From: Viridothelium virens
Taxonomy: Eukaryota > Ascomycota > Dothideomycetes > Trypetheliales > Trypetheliaceae
Assembly: GCA_010094025.1 (NCBI GenBank)
Contig: ML991815.1
Location: 186,001 to 250,000 of the forward strand
Length of the DNA stretch: 64,000 bases
Direction: 5' to 3'
The notes below the pieces were generated by a model that ran no database searches, was not told where the DNA came from, and worked only from the letters and a program-made list of their open reading frames with translations. Of the stretch, positions 10,763-22,900 are shown one piece after another. Position 1 is the first letter of the stretch. Every line of letters starts with the position of its first letter. The position numbers were made by a program, and so were the translations under genes.

Positions 10763-13311
10763 ATGGCAGGCTTGGATGATGGAGGAATCGATTACAACAA
10801 GTACAGTCGGAAAAAGGTCGTTGGGAGCGTTAGATCTAGCCTGAGATTGGCGGCTGGCTCAATGAAGAGAATCAGTCGTAGAGCCCGGGAAGACTATCAG
10901 TAAGGCTTTCTCAGTCACTACGAAGCCACTGACTGATCAACACTAGCCATATCTTTGGAGAAGGGAGTCCTGGAGCTGCGGCGTTGCTATCTGATCATGA
11001 AGAAGAGGAGCATCACGATAGCCCGGCTCCAGCATCACCTTCCCCCAGCTCCTCAAAACAGCCGGCCCACGCATCAAAAAAGCTCCAGCTCAAGACCAAA
11101 TCAATGCAGCCAATTGTAGGAAGTGGAAGTTGGGATGTCGTTGCTAATAGTACTCCTTCTGGGAATTCTCCAACTAGAAATGACAAATTAGGTGGCATCT
11201 TTAACAAAGCCTTTTCCACGGGTCGAAGATTGGAACATATTCCGACCGAAGGAACCGAACCTGTCGAGAACCCAGCACCCCGCGCAAAAACGGCAGAAGA
11301 CATTGAGGTTGTGCGATCGTCGCCTAAACCTATCCTAGCTCGACAGAATCTACCGAAACCAACCTTCAGTTCCTTTGAGGAATACGAAGATACCATACTC
11401 ACACGACCTGTCTGCAGCGCTCGACCTGGAAGAGATAACTTCCTCAAAGGTATCAGTTGCTCCTTCAATCGCAATCTACAAAATCGCCAGAAACAACGAG
11501 ATGGTGTATTTCAAACCTATGCCGGGACAGATACTTTTGAGCCGAAGGCACCTCCCATGAGAGAAAATTCGTCGAATCAAGCGGCATCACCGCCTCAATC
11601 CGCATCGTCAATGGATTTGCAGCCACACCAAACCTCAGAATCCTCCAGGAAGGAGAATTCTGATGATATTCCTCCCACATCAAAGGAAAAAGAAGCCAAT
11701 AATGTAGCAGAGGCACCTATGGCAAATGCAACAGAAGATGAGGAGAGAGAAAGATCAAAGATTGCTACTCACAAACATGCCGAGACTGCCCATAGTCCAT
11801 TAGCTTTGCGAACAGCACAAAACTCTGCTCAACGCCTTCCGCTATCAATGCCAATGGTCTTGCAAAAGCAATTTGACGTCCAGAACCTGGGCGCAGGAGA
11901 TTCCGAACACGCTCTCAGGGAACAACAATCAAAAACTTTAACTGAAGCAGGGGTTTCGACACCTGCAGCTTCCTGTCGGAAGTGGCCATCTTTCGAGCAA
12001 GCTCTGTTAGATGATTCCATCAATTCCAAAGTCTGTGAGCCTCTGAACTTGCACATGAGTCCACCATCATCACTTGATGACATTGTCGGTGGAAGTTTTG
12101 AAGTAGGCGCCAATTTGCCTCATTCTGGAATACATGGTTGTCCTTCGCTCGATCCTAGATCTGACTTCAAATCTTATGAGAACGCAGGCACCCTTTCCAG
12201 CCCGTCCTCAGGCTCGGACTCCGTGCAAAGTCTCAAAATTCAACGACGTCGTCAGAAAGCACGACAACATCGCGAAAATGAGGTGCAGCAGCCAGCGCTT
12301 AAGCGAGAAGAGCCTCAGATTGTACGTAAAAGTCGGTCACTCAACTTGTGTGCAGGAAACTCAGCAGAGCTCTGCGAGCCAGTCCCCGACGAGAGTGTTA
12401 AAGAGCGGGAGCACAAGTCAGCTCAAAGGCAAGAGAAAGAATATTCCGAAGCGCATGAAGCGTTGATCGAATATGCGAAGAGATACCGACAGTATACCGC
12501 CATGCATGAATTAAGTCTTCGGCTTCGGCAGTGTAAATCTCAAGGAACCTTTACCCATCCTGGACGAGATGTAGGAACTAGCGAAACCCACGAAGGCAGC
12601 TCCGACGGAGAACCTGAACCGTTACCAACCTCGCTGTTCGTGAACATGGGTAGATCGGCTGACGAGGACGATTTCTTGGCTCCATTTTTCAACTCGCGCA
12701 AAATTGCAATTCCGCGATTGAGCACGCATTCGCCAGCTCAGGATAGTCTGAAGTCTATCAACTCTTCATCACCCGCTAGCTCCCATTTTGAGTCCCCGAT
12801 ATACTCGAGGTTGGATTTCGATGATCTCTTTGAAGACTGCAGCCCCCTATCTTTCTTTCGGGCCAGAGGATCTAGTACGCTATTGGACTGGACTGTCAAA
12901 CCTGTCATGATCAGACGTAAGCCCGAAGGCACGCCTACCAAATCAGTTGGATTGAATCTCGAGCGTGCTCTTAAGAAGAGAAGTAGTAAGGTTCTCCCGA
13001 ATTATGATGCTCTCGATCCACGGGAACCACCATGTCGAAGATTCCGACAAATTGAGAAGAAGGACAACGTGGTCGCGACTATATTCTCGAAAGGCAAAGA
13101 TGCTTATAAGTCATTTCAGCCTGTGAAACTCCACTGGCATCACGGTGTGTGGAATCGGAAAGCGCCAGACACGAATGGGGACCTGAAAGAAAAACGAGAA
13201 AAGCCAGAGAGTGACACCCATCCCCAGATGATGCCAAGTCAACCTGAGATCGAGGGGAAACTCGCATCTCACGAGAACCAAGGAACAAGAGATGATGGCA
13301 TGTATGGATAG
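10763..13311 (+). CDS. Unrecognised Ser-rich disordered protein
   Basis: Two exons (10763-10899, 10947-13311) give 833 residues. I do not recognise the family. The N-terminal 45 residues are basic (RKKVVGSVRSSLRLAAGSMKR) and are joined by a 47-nt intron to a long Ser, Pro, Glu and Lys-rich chain with no membrane segment. A short region near residue 560 (EAHEALIEYAKRYRQYTAMHELSLRLRQ, about 28 residues long, shown here only by its ends EAHEALIEY and LSLRLRQ) looks helical and could be the conserved part. The long uninterrupted frame and clean intron argue that it is a real gene. A scaffold or regulatory protein is possible, but no function is claimed. Confidence 0.75.
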
Positions 13312-13580
13312 GAGATAACCGAGCAGGGCACAACTTGTGGGATCGGAACAGTCATATGAATTATTCTTGTAGGCGAAGATGCTACGTCGGAGTATACGGT
13401 GAAGAGGGTCTTGCATACGTCATTCTGGATTCGTGGCATACCCCGGATTCTCAATATTCAGTGTGTCAACTCTATAGGCTTACAACGGCAAGGGAGACGG
13501 TCTTTCAGGTTTTAATTACTCTTGGTTGTTGCGTGGATAGAAAATTTGGTGTCTTCTTCAGAGTGTTAGGTAATATAGAC

Positions 13581-15214
13581 CTATGCCCGATCATTTACAA
13601 TTTGTTCTTCCAATGCCTGTGCAACATCAAGAACCAGATCATCGCTACCAAACTGTCCAATGATTTGCATACCCACAAACGGAAAAGCTTCTCCTTCAGC
13701 ACTGCTGTTGTCCGCGTTCGGAACCGGAACACTCACAGCAGGCAAGCCCACCAAGCTCGCCGGGACCGTAAACACATCATTCGTGTACGCATCCACGGGA
13801 TTTCTCTCTCTCAGCGTGTCCAGCGCAGGCGGCAATCCCGGCGCCGTCGGACAAACCAACACATCTACCCCTTCACCCTCTCTCCCATCCTTCCCCTGCC
13901 CCGCCGTCTGCAACCCACCATGAAGCTCACCAGGCCCAACTCCCATCCGCAACGGATTCCCCACCCGAAACACCGTATCAAACTCCTCCTGTACCCTCCT
14001 CCTCACCCTTTGCGCCTGCAAGAAATAGTTCCCCCTCGCCCCCTTACTCAACCCATACGCCCCCAGCACAATCCTCCGCTTCACCTCCGGCCCAAACCCC
14101 TCGCCCCTCGTCCGCGCATACAGCACCTCCGCCTCCGCGCCTCTCTGCCCCTCGGCTCCGGGGGCACCTCCTCGCGCATCAGGCCCCGCAGCCCGCGTCC
14201 CGTACCGCACCCCGTCGTACTTCGCGAGGTTCGAGCTCGCCTCCGCAGGCGCCAGCACGTAGTAGGCGGCGAGCGCGGCGGGCGTGCTGGGGAGCGACAC
14301 GGCGTGCAGAGTGTGCCCGAGGGCGTGCAGCCGGGCGAGGGTGGCGTGCCAGGTTGTGCGGATGGAGGGGGAGAGCTCGGTGGGGTTGTAGTGCGTGGGG
14401 ATGCCGATGCGTAGCGAGCGGGGGCTTTGGGCAGAGGAGGAGGAAGAGGCGGTGGTGGTGGTGGTGGCAGCGATGCGGGAGCGAGTGGAGGGGGGCAGGC
14501 TGGTGGGGTCTTTGGGGTCGTGGGCGTTGAGGGCGGCGAAGACGGAACGCGTGGTGGAGACGGTACGGGCGAGGATGCCGACGGTGTCGAGGGAGTTGGC
14601 GTACGCGAGGACGCCGTGCCGGGAGAGGAGGCCGTACGAGGGTTTGAAGCCTATGGTGCCGGTGTAAGCGGCGGGGAGGCGGACGGAGCCGCCGGTGTCG
14701 GTTCCTAACGAGGCCCAGCATTGGGAGGTGGCTACGGCGACGGCGCTGCCTCCTGAGCTGCCGCCGGCGGAGGGAGGCTGCTGGGCATGGTGGTTGTGTG
14801 GATTCTTGACCGAGCCGAAATGGGAGAAGGTGGAGTGGGAGCCCATCCCAAATTCATCGAGATTTGTCTTGCCAGTGATGATAGCACCACTCTCGCGGAG
14901 CCTACGGACGACAGTGGCATCGTATGAACTGTTGAAGTTTTTCAGGATATAGGATGCGGCCGTGGTTGGGAAATCTGATGTGCAGATATTGTCTTTCACG
15001 GCAATGAGCTTTCCATTGAGTGGTCCTGAGATTTGTCAGTTTTGACAGGATCACACTCTGGCAATATGGACTTACCTCCGGGTTCTCGAATACTATCAAC
15101 CTTCTGAGCAGCGGCCTCCAAAAAACTCCGGTCGGCAAGGCTGATGAATGCGTTGAGGCCATGGTGTGCTTGAGCATTGGCGAGGCATCTTTGGACGTGC
15201 CTAAGGCTTGACAT
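13581..15214 (-). CDS. GATA: Glutamyl-tRNA(Gln) amidotransferase subunit A, mitochondrial
   Basis: Two exons in coding order (15214-15076, 15025-13581) give 527 residues. GatA is the amidase subunit that supplies ammonia from glutamine to convert Glu-tRNA(Gln) into Gln-tRNA(Gln) in mitochondria. The amidase-signature catalytic set is present: Lys57 in AVKDN, the cis-serine in GGSSGGSA (near residue 136) and the nucleophile Ser160 in [10 protein letters not shown]. The N-terminus is short, as in yeast Her2, and lacks an obvious long presequence. The second exon contains a marked C/G skew switch, which also creates a spurious 359-codon frame on the opposite strand. Confidence 0.93.
13800..14720. 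other. C-rich to G-rich skew switch in GATA
   Basis: On the plus strand 14041-14100 has 33 C and 5 G, while 14521-14580 has 31 G and 11 C. The flip lies near 14220, inside the coding region of GatA. Confidence 0.88.
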
Positions 15215-15459
15215 GAGCTCGAGCCGGTAGACTCTACATCACCCCACTGCTCACGTCGATATTTCGTCTGGAACAAAAATGAGAGGTCTACAAAGCTCAA
15301 AACCTTGCTTTACCTGTTCAGGAATGGTGCACTGCTGCTGGTCGCGGGATCTCTCTTTAGCGCCCGCTGCAGGTCCTATGACCGCATCAGGTACCCACTC
15401 TACCACCATATAGAGGAGATGGATCTCTGATCTTTGGGGAGGTTCTCCCAAACGTCAAC

Positions 15460-17422
15460 ATGTCTCCCCTTCTCTCCGAGCTGGCTCTTCTTGCACGACC
15501 AATGAATAACATCTTATTGGTCATTACCTTGGCGACTACATCGCTGGGTGCCCAACCCTCAGCACCTTCTCCAATACCAGCCCCGTTGCGCGAGCTGCCT
15601 TGGGGACAACTAAATTTCCTCCATACGACTGATGTTCATGGCTGGCTCGGTGGGCACCTTCGAGAGTAAGTCGCTTGTATTCAGACTTCTCCTCATTCAT
15701 TCTGACATATTTCGCAGACCGCAGTATTCTGCCGACTGGGGAGACTATATCTCCTTTGCTCAGCACCTCCGAGACAAAGCAGACGCCGACGGTACTGACA
15801 TAATCATCGTGGACACTGGCGATAGAGTAGAGGGAAATGGCATATACGATTCCTCGAAGCCGCGAGGGAAATACACATTCGATATCCTCAAAGAGCAACA
15901 CATCGATGTCATTTGTTCAGGCAACCATGAGTTATACAAGGCTAGGACGGCAAGCGATGAGTTCCGTAAGACGGTACCCGACTTCAAGGGCCACTATCTT
16001 GCATCCAACATAGACTACTACAATTCAGATACGCAAGAGTTCGTGCCTTTAGCCAAACGATACAGGAAATTCACGACGAAAAATCAGGGCATCCGAGTAA
16101 TGGCTTTTGGATTCTTATTCGACTTCAACGGCAATGCAAACAATACCGTAGTACAGCCTGTGGAAGAGACTATTAAAGAAAAATGGTTCCAAGATGCGAT
16201 TAGAGATAGAGAAGTCGACCTGTTCCTTGTGACAGGTCACGTCCCAGTCCGAGATTCGCAAGAATTCAGCCTGATCTTCAAAACCATTCGTGCTGTTCAG
16301 TGGGACATTCCCATCCAGTTTCTTGGTGGTCATACACATATCCGAGATTTTACCAAATACGACAGTCGTGCATTTGGGCTTGAGAGCGGTCGGTACATGG
16401 AAACCATTGGCTTCGCATCTGTCTCTGGCGTCAAAAGTGGTGGAAACGAAGTTCTCCCTCAAGTTGCAAAGAACAAGTTCGCTCGACGCTACATTGACAA
16501 TAATTTGTTTTCCTTACATCATCACAGCAACACCAACTCTTCTACTTTTCCTACCGAGCTTGGACGTAACGTCTCCGAGGCCATTACGTCTGCACGGAAG
16601 TCGCTGAAGTTAGATCGAGTATATGGATGCGCTCCACAAGATTATTGGACCAACCGTGCGCCGTATCCGAGCAGGGACTCAATTTTCACATGGCTTGAAG
16701 AGTCGGCCATACCAGAGCAGGTCTCTGGTTATCAAATGTCGGAAAGAAATAATAACTCTGCTTTAGTTGTCGTGAATACTGGTGCTTTGCGATTTGACGT
16801 ATTCGAGGGAAAATTCACACGAGATGATTCTTACCTTGTCTCACCGTTCACAAGTGGATTTCGCTTCATTGAAAACATGCCCAAGGAGATCGCTGACAGA
16901 GTGCTTCCATTGTTGAATCAAGGCAGTCCTCTTGGTGTCAACGGATTGGCCGCGACGCTTCCGGGACATCCCGGGGCGAATCTTATTCAAGACATCACTG
17001 CAGACGCGAACCGAGAGTATCCAATTAACGCGTTGCAGAACCGAGTACCGATGGGCGAAATTGCGGTGGCAGGTGAGAATGATGACCCAAAACAAGACCT
17101 ACCTCCAGGCTACACGACTAAGGACGATGCCGGAACGGATGGGGATGACACGGAACACAAACCTATCGAGTTCTTTGCTGTGCCAAATTGCTTTGCTGCG
17201 AATGTTCAGCTTTCTAAAGATAACTCGAAGGCCCAGGACGATGCTCAACCGGAGACTATCGACTTCGTATACAACGAATTCATCGAGCCATGGATAGTGC
17301 TTGCATTGCAGTACCTAGGCCAGGACTATTCGTCTGAAGATACGGCGCCATACATGGAGGGCAAAAGCTTCACCTCCTTGATGACGAATTGGGTGGAGGA
17401 GAATTGGAAGTGTAAAGATTAG
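15460..17422 (+). CDS. Secreted or vacuolar calcineurin-like phosphoesterase, 5'-nucleotidase type
   Basis: Two exons (15460-15665, 15718-17422) give 636 residues. A hydrophobic segment at residues 17-31 ending in a small-residue site suggests a signal peptide; a second in-frame Met at residue 15 is an equally good start. Metal-binding motifs of the metallophosphatase fold are in order: HTTDVHGW (Asp58, His60), [18 protein letters not shown], a TGHVPVR histidine and GGHTHIRD. The C-terminal part fits the 5'-nucleotidase-like C domain. It resembles yeast YHR202W. Hydrolysis of extracellular or vacuolar nucleotides is likely, but the substrate is inferred. The promoter is shared with GATA over 245 bases. 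Confidence 0.87.
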
Positions 17423-17953
17423 GCTTTTCTTATATACCTGCATCTTTATGGAGTTCTCTTCTATGCTCTAGGTTGCAAGGAGCGCATCGATAGAACAACC
17501 TCTTGTCCTCTCCATCCTTTTCTTAATCCAGATACGTATGCGATTCTTGAAGGCTTACAAAAGAGAATAGAGCAGTGCGATTTCTCCCCCTTTTCCCTTT
17601 GAAAGAAAAAAGAAAGAAAGGGAAGAGCTGACGTCTAAAAAGACTGGAGTTCTTGTGCCTATCTCCATCGGTGTTAAACCGGCCTTATGACTTGTCGGAG
17701 CCGGCGTTCGGAGGCCGATGATCACTCGAGCGATGTACCGAGTATTTAATCAGGCACGTGCCAGGCTGTGCCGTACGGAGTAATACGGGATTATACAAAG
17801 GGGGAAACTTGGATACATCTTTTGAAGCGGCGAATCTTTGCTGCCCTATTCGTGAAAAACTTGTCCTCGTCGACATTCCATACATCTTTGAACGCGGCGC
17901 GGCCGTGGTGTCGCTCGTTACAGTCAGACACATCTCGCAAGAGCCTCTTCGAA
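17423..17953. other. Intergenic region upstream of the GST gene
   Basis: About 530 bases hold a purine-rich A/G tract (17603-17630) and the GST promoter. The frame of the GST gene stays open 62 codons upstream of its first convincing Met but has no family resemblance there. Confidence 0.5.
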
Positions 17954-18619
17954 ATGGCACCTCCAAAGCTATACACAATCAAAGACTCTGGCAATTGCTA
18001 CAAACCCCGTCTCCTGGCAGCTCTTCTGAACATCAAGCTGGAGCTTGTCGAAGTAGACTACCGCAATGATCAGCATCACTCACCGGAGTTCCTAGCGATC
18101 AATCCCCGTGGCCAAATTCCTGCCCTAGTGGACGGCGACAAAGTTTTCACAGACTCAGCTGCGATACTGGTTTATCTTTCGGGGTACCAATCAGATTCTA
18201 ATACTATCGGGGCGTTGTTGCCATTCTGGTCTAACGACGTCGTCGAGCAAGCTGAGATAGTCGACTGGGTTGCCTTTGCCACTGGCTGGATTCAATCAGG
18301 CATAGCTACTGCTCGTGCCATCATCAGGTTCAGGGGCGTCTCAGCGACTACTCAACCATTACTAGATACGGCTACAGCCAAGGGAGAAAAATCTCTTGAG
18401 ATTTTGCAGTTGAGGCTACGCACCAATGAGTGGCTTGCAGTTGGCCGACCGACGATCGCTGATATTGCGGTTTTTTGTTACGTGGTTCTTGCTCCTCAGG
18501 GAAATATTTCACTGGATCCGTATCCGGCCGTAAAGAGCTGGATATCAAGGATTCGTAACTTGCCAGGATTCTTTGCTATCGAAGGATTAGATGACCCTGA
18601 GTACGGAAAAAGGGCATAA
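17954..18619 (+). CDS. Glutathione S-transferase family protein
   Basis: A single exon encodes 221 residues. The N-terminal thioredoxin-like domain (residues 1-80) has KLYTIKDSGNCYKPRLL, where Ser12 or Cys15 could be the glutathione-activating residue, the cis-proline block NPRGQIPALVDG, and DSAAILVYL, the glutathione-binding turn. The C-terminal helical domain ends in PTIADIAVFCYV and the PAVKSWISRIRNLPGF block seen in fungal and bacterial GSTs. The start at 17954 is chosen because the thioredoxin fold begins immediately after it. It probably conjugates glutathione to electrophiles in the cytosol; the class is not resolved. Confidence 0.9.
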   Translation: MAPPKLYTIKDSGNCYKPRLLAALLNIKLELVEVDYRNDQHHSPEFLAINPRGQIPALVDGDKVFTDSAAILVYLSGYQSDSNTIGALLPFWSNDVVEQAEIVDWVAFATGWIQSGIATARAIIRFRGVSATTQPLLDTATAKGEKSLEILQLRLRTNEWLAVGRPTIADIAVFCYVVLAPQGNISLDPYPAVKSWISRIRNLPGFFAIEGLDDPEYGKRA

Positions 18620-18679
18620 GGAGTATGTCAACATAGAATCACAACGGCTATATAGTAGAACCACAATGGAAACGGCATT

Positions 18680-19072
18680 TTAGCTATTGATAAGAGGGAT
18701 CAGGCGGCATGCTGCTTGTAATACTCGTTGCGCGCCCTTCCAATTCCGTGTCCTGATTTCATATGCCCATGGGCCCTGGTCGTGATGCTTTCCGAGCCAT
18801 ACCTTAAGAACTTTTTTGGGGGCATCATACTTGATCCTTGAAACATGCAGCATTGCTGTAAATGGAGTATATTCCAAATTCAGGATTGTGATTGGGTAAT
18901 TTGAAGATTTCGTTCCAAATCCGCGTGGGAAATCTCTGGGCAATGCAGCGACACATCATTGAGGTAACGTCAGATTTCAGACCTACCCTATAAGAATCTG
19001 ATGATAGGACTCCCCCCGACAAGGCTGCAAGGGAAAGAGAGGCTGGCGTACATACTCGATGCATACAGCCAT
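18680..19072 (-). CDS. Unrecognised 113-residue protein
   Basis: I assembled this from two exons in coding order (19072-18987, 18935-18680) separated by a 51-nt intron with a gtaggt donor and a cccag acceptor. The join makes one continuous polar protein in which GESYHQILIGDFPRGFGTK crosses the intron, followed by HVSRIKYDAPKKVLKVWLGK and WAYEIRTRNWKGAQRVL. The mix of aromatic, basic and small residues looks like a folded domain rather than chance translation, yet I know no family for it. There is no signal peptide or membrane segment. It is divergent from the SMP-domain gene. Alternative starts upstream are possible. Confidence 0.5.
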
Positions 19073-19201
19073 CTAATCGTTGCATTACCTACTCGGTGAA
19101 CAGGATCCCACGTATTTGCCCGCTGCGACGTTCCAATAAGAAACCCCTGCCTCTGAGAAACATGCGACAGCATTCCCATGAGATCACCCACAAACCTCCC
19201 A

Positions 19202-19246
19202 TTACGTCAAAGGGCAGACTTTGTACTCCCTCTCGCCTCTATATAT
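19202..19246 (+). promoter_or_regulatory. CRE-like site and TATA box of the SMP-domain gene
   Basis: TTACGTCA at 19202-19209 (an ATF/CREB-like octamer) is followed by TATATAT at 19240-19246, 110 bases before the start codon at 19356, and then by a pyrimidine-rich stretch. This is the clearest core-promoter arrangement in the window and suits a stress- or spore-induced gene. Confidence 0.5.
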
Positions 19247-19355
19247 CTACTCCCACATGCTCACCTTCTTCTCTCCTCTCCAACACTACCGCGACCGTAA
19301 TCATCATTAAAGAGTCTAGATCAACCCTAGTACACATTGCGAAGCCCACCCAATT

Positions 19356-19677
19356 ATGCCTAATCCCAACTCCAACTCCGCCTCTACGGGCACCCCAATG
19401 ACTAGCCAGGATGCCTCTCGCATTCAGTCATCTCAGGTACCCCATCCCATCCCTACCCCTCTTGCACTACCACCACCAAATCCCACATGAGCCATCTGTG
19501 CTTAAGCAGCAGAGTAACATCCCTTCGCAGGCACGCGGTGGCGGTGACATGTCCTCTGGCGGTTTCGCTGCCCGCGCTCAGGCTGGCGGGGCGAGAAATG
19601 AGAACTCGGGACTGACGGGTGGAGCGGGTGGCCGTGGAGCCAGTCAGGGGAATCAAGGAAACCAGGGAGGGAACTAG
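19356..19677 (+). CDS. Small SMP/LEA-like hydrophilic protein
   Basis: Two exons (19356-19436, 19531-19677) give 75 residues rich in Gly, Ser, Asn, Gln and Ala with no hydrophobic core. The block SQDASRIQSSQARGGGDMSSG (first part SQDASRIQSSQ at residues 17-27, then GGGDMSSGGFAARAQ) matches the seed-maturation-protein (SMP) type repeat found in LEA-like proteins. Fungal proteins of this kind are associated with desiccation and stress tolerance in spores. The intron falls between the two halves of the motif and keeps frame. Its promoter has a TATA box and a CRE-like site. Function is inferred from family resemblance only. Confidence 0.72.
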
Positions 19678-19926
19678 CGATCTAGATTGTTGACGCTGGG
19701 TTTATTAGTTCTAGAGACTGGTCTCAGAGAGAGAGAGGGGTTGGGTTTTTGAGGACAGTCGAGGTTGCAACAGATCTCGAGAGATACATTCATTTAACCT
19801 TGGGATTTTGCAAATGGAATTTTGGCCAAATTAGATTTCAAGAAATCTATAAAAAGAATCTTATGCCGAAGATTGCTTCTTGCTCTATAGATGCGGAAAA
19901 CGTGCATACTGTAGAGAATTGTGGCT

Positions 19927-22900
19927 CTATGTTTCTAGCGGGCCTCCTTCCGATAAGGTTCGCGGTTTTTGGGCGTATAAGCCCACAACGAGATTGAACA
20001 TATCCCGAACGGGTAGAAAACCGGACGATGATGGGGCATCCAAGATGTCGGCAAGTTTCTCAGACCGTACAATAGGATCACCATTCTCTCGATCGTTCGT
20101 CTCATCATCGGTCCTTGGACGATCAGAACGCAGTACCAAATCTCTTGACGCCTCATTATTCTCCTCCCCGAGGAGACGTCGCAATGGATCAGACGTTTGT
20201 GCTTCATCAATCTCCTCAAGCTCAGCAAGCGATTCGTTTGGACCCACTATTGGCTGACCAGTCGGAACAGAGATTGTTGTGCTTTCGGTCAAAATGCGAA
20301 GCTCCGCACTGGCATCAATGATAGCGAATCCCCTCGATTGTGGGCCTGGAATCAAGGCAGTCACCAGTTGTGAAAGCTTGGAAGCAAAAATCGGGTTCGG
20401 ATCTGTCGGCCTGAAAACCAGGACATTGCAGGAGGTAGTATGCTCAGGAAGACTCCCATTAAACCTTCGCTCCGGGCTCGAGCGGACATGTGACAAGGCC
20501 AGAGCGAAGGTCCCGTCACTTGGGCTCGTAGCAATGTGGCAGAAATGCTTTCGTTGAAATTTCGTAAAATGGTCGAGGTCAATGTCGTAATCATACACCA
20601 GTACGTCCTCGACTGGATCCCAAACGACTAGCCTGTTGGACAATACCACGACATGCTTGTCAAGGAGGCCGACTCCAAGGATCCAACCGGCTGTGGGGAT
20701 TGTCCTCAGATATGAGATGGCTCCAGAGTTAGTGTCGATTAGATGTAAAAGACTCCCTTCAGCTTCATCTTGTGGCGATTGACAGGCAGCAAGTACTGAT
20801 CCATCAGGCGAACAAGCCAAGCGCGCGCGTAATGATGAGGAAGCACCTAACCCTCCATCTTGCACCCTGTACAGGTCTTGATTGCGTACGAGTCGGCTCG
20901 AAGACTGACAGGACCAGTTGACCACACCGCCTGGATGAACGCCACGTATAGTTCGATTGTTTGGATAGGTAGTTCTCGGCCTCCAAATCCGCACCACGCC
21001 ATCCTCACCGACTGTAGAAAAGCCTACTCTCTTTGGATCGCTGACAAGATCGTCGACGTTGCCAGCTGACATTCCATCAAACGCTTGGTGTGGCGCATCG
21101 ACCCGAGTCTCAAGCATCCAGTTTTCTTCTTTCTCATTCCACCGCCAGAATTTGAGATAGACTTCGCGCCGCCGCGCTTGCTCCTCGCGTGCAGTCGATC
21201 TATTCGTAGCCAAGAAATCCGTGTCGAGCATGAACGGAACCCATTTGTCGACGGTAGCTAGCCATTTCCCATCACAACTCACCCGCAACATTTTGACATT
21301 AGGCTCGTCAAGTCTATTACCTTCCGGGCCTATATTAAAATTGGTTGCATTGTTCCGTGTGAGAGCCTGGCGTGCGACATGATGTGCTGTTCTGATGTTG
21401 AAAGTTTGTAAGTAAGGAGCAGGAAGTCGAGACGTATCCCCGCTGTTCGTAGGCTGGCAGGAGGGGACAGCGAGTAGTAAGTGATGCGTTGCTAGTGGAG
21501 AGAATGTCGCTGGTGTACGCGCTATGGAGTCAAGCGGATCTTTAGAGGATCTGACCAGCGTTGTTACGGTCTTTGGCGCTCGAGTAGGGCCGGCTTTATG
21601 TATGAAGCCTTGAGCTTGGATTCCGGCCACATGCGTCTTGGCTTTGAGTTCGCTCGTCGATAATACTATCAGAGAATTATCGGTTAGTCGGACAGCGTAG
21701 GCCGCGCCAGATGGTGAGACGACTAGGCTTTCAATTTCCGCGGTCAGGTGCGGGAGAAACTGCTTCTTCATAGTTTCGAGTTGCCAAAGGACCAGCACAG
21801 TCTCCGTTCCACCCGAAATCAAATAATTCCCTAAATTGGTTTAGCCGTTTCGATGTCAAAGAAAAGCGAAGGAAAGTCTGTACCATCTCTGGACCATTTA
21901 ACAGTCCCAACAGCTTGTCTATGCCAGTGAAATCTTTTTGAATCTAGATAGGAAGACTGAGGTTTACCAGGTTTCTTCTGACTGTGGCTGATCAATTTAT
22001 TGAGGAGGTCAGAATATATGAAGATGGGACCCTCAATGGTACCAATGACTACATCAACAAATATGTCAGTCGATTTTTTGTAGTCTTTCGACTTGCCTTT
22101 CCTGTTAGGTACGACGCGTGCGTCGAAGGCGGTAATCTCATTAAAACAGTCCATCTCCCGCCAGACATACGCCTTCGCTTCAAACGAAGGGTCCTCTTGC
22201 CTGTTTAATTGTCCTAGAACCAAGCTCCGTGAGAAAAATGCAATAATAACTTCGCCCTGGTGTAGAACCTTGAGGCCCTGGATCTTCTGCTGAGACTGCA
22301 GGAGTGTGACAGATGTGGTTTTGCTAGCGTCCGAACCATAACGCAACCTGTGGACAGTGATAGTGTAGTGCTTGCTTTGTCGACTTCTGTCGATAGTGAA
22401 GACGGTATCCTCTTCTGCGGATGGCTCAATCGATGCCCAAATCCCAGCAATTCGGTCCTGTAGCTCCCACCGTCCAAGTCTGGTTCCAGTAACCCAATTC
22501 CAAAGGAAGACAACACCGTCTGTAGTCGCTATATAGATATTATTCGCATTTGCAGCTGATAAAGCAAAGGCGCTGACTCCAGCCTTAGAAGCGGGTAGCG
22601 TTCGGACAAGGACTGAGCTCGACACGCTGTAGATATGGACAGCATGACGATGGGCAAGGATCATATATCTACCAAAGTTAGAACTTTATTGAGTCACAGA
22701 AACATGAAGCATGCCTTTCATCTGGAGAGAAGATTGGATCATGATGAATAAATCGGCCCGCCAAAGATTCCGTCATCTTCCAGTGTTGCTTGCGTCCTGC
22801 CAATTTGCCAGGCTTTGGCTTTTTCTGCTTGCTTTTGGCTTTTGATATCTCATTTGAACCCACAATCTCCCGATCTTGAGGGCTAGCAGATCTCTCCAGT

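Noticed and set aside
13335-14414. 359-codon plus-strand open frame opposite GATA
   Set aside because: It overlaps the conserved GatA exon, has no family resemblance, and is produced by the C-rich/G-rich composition.
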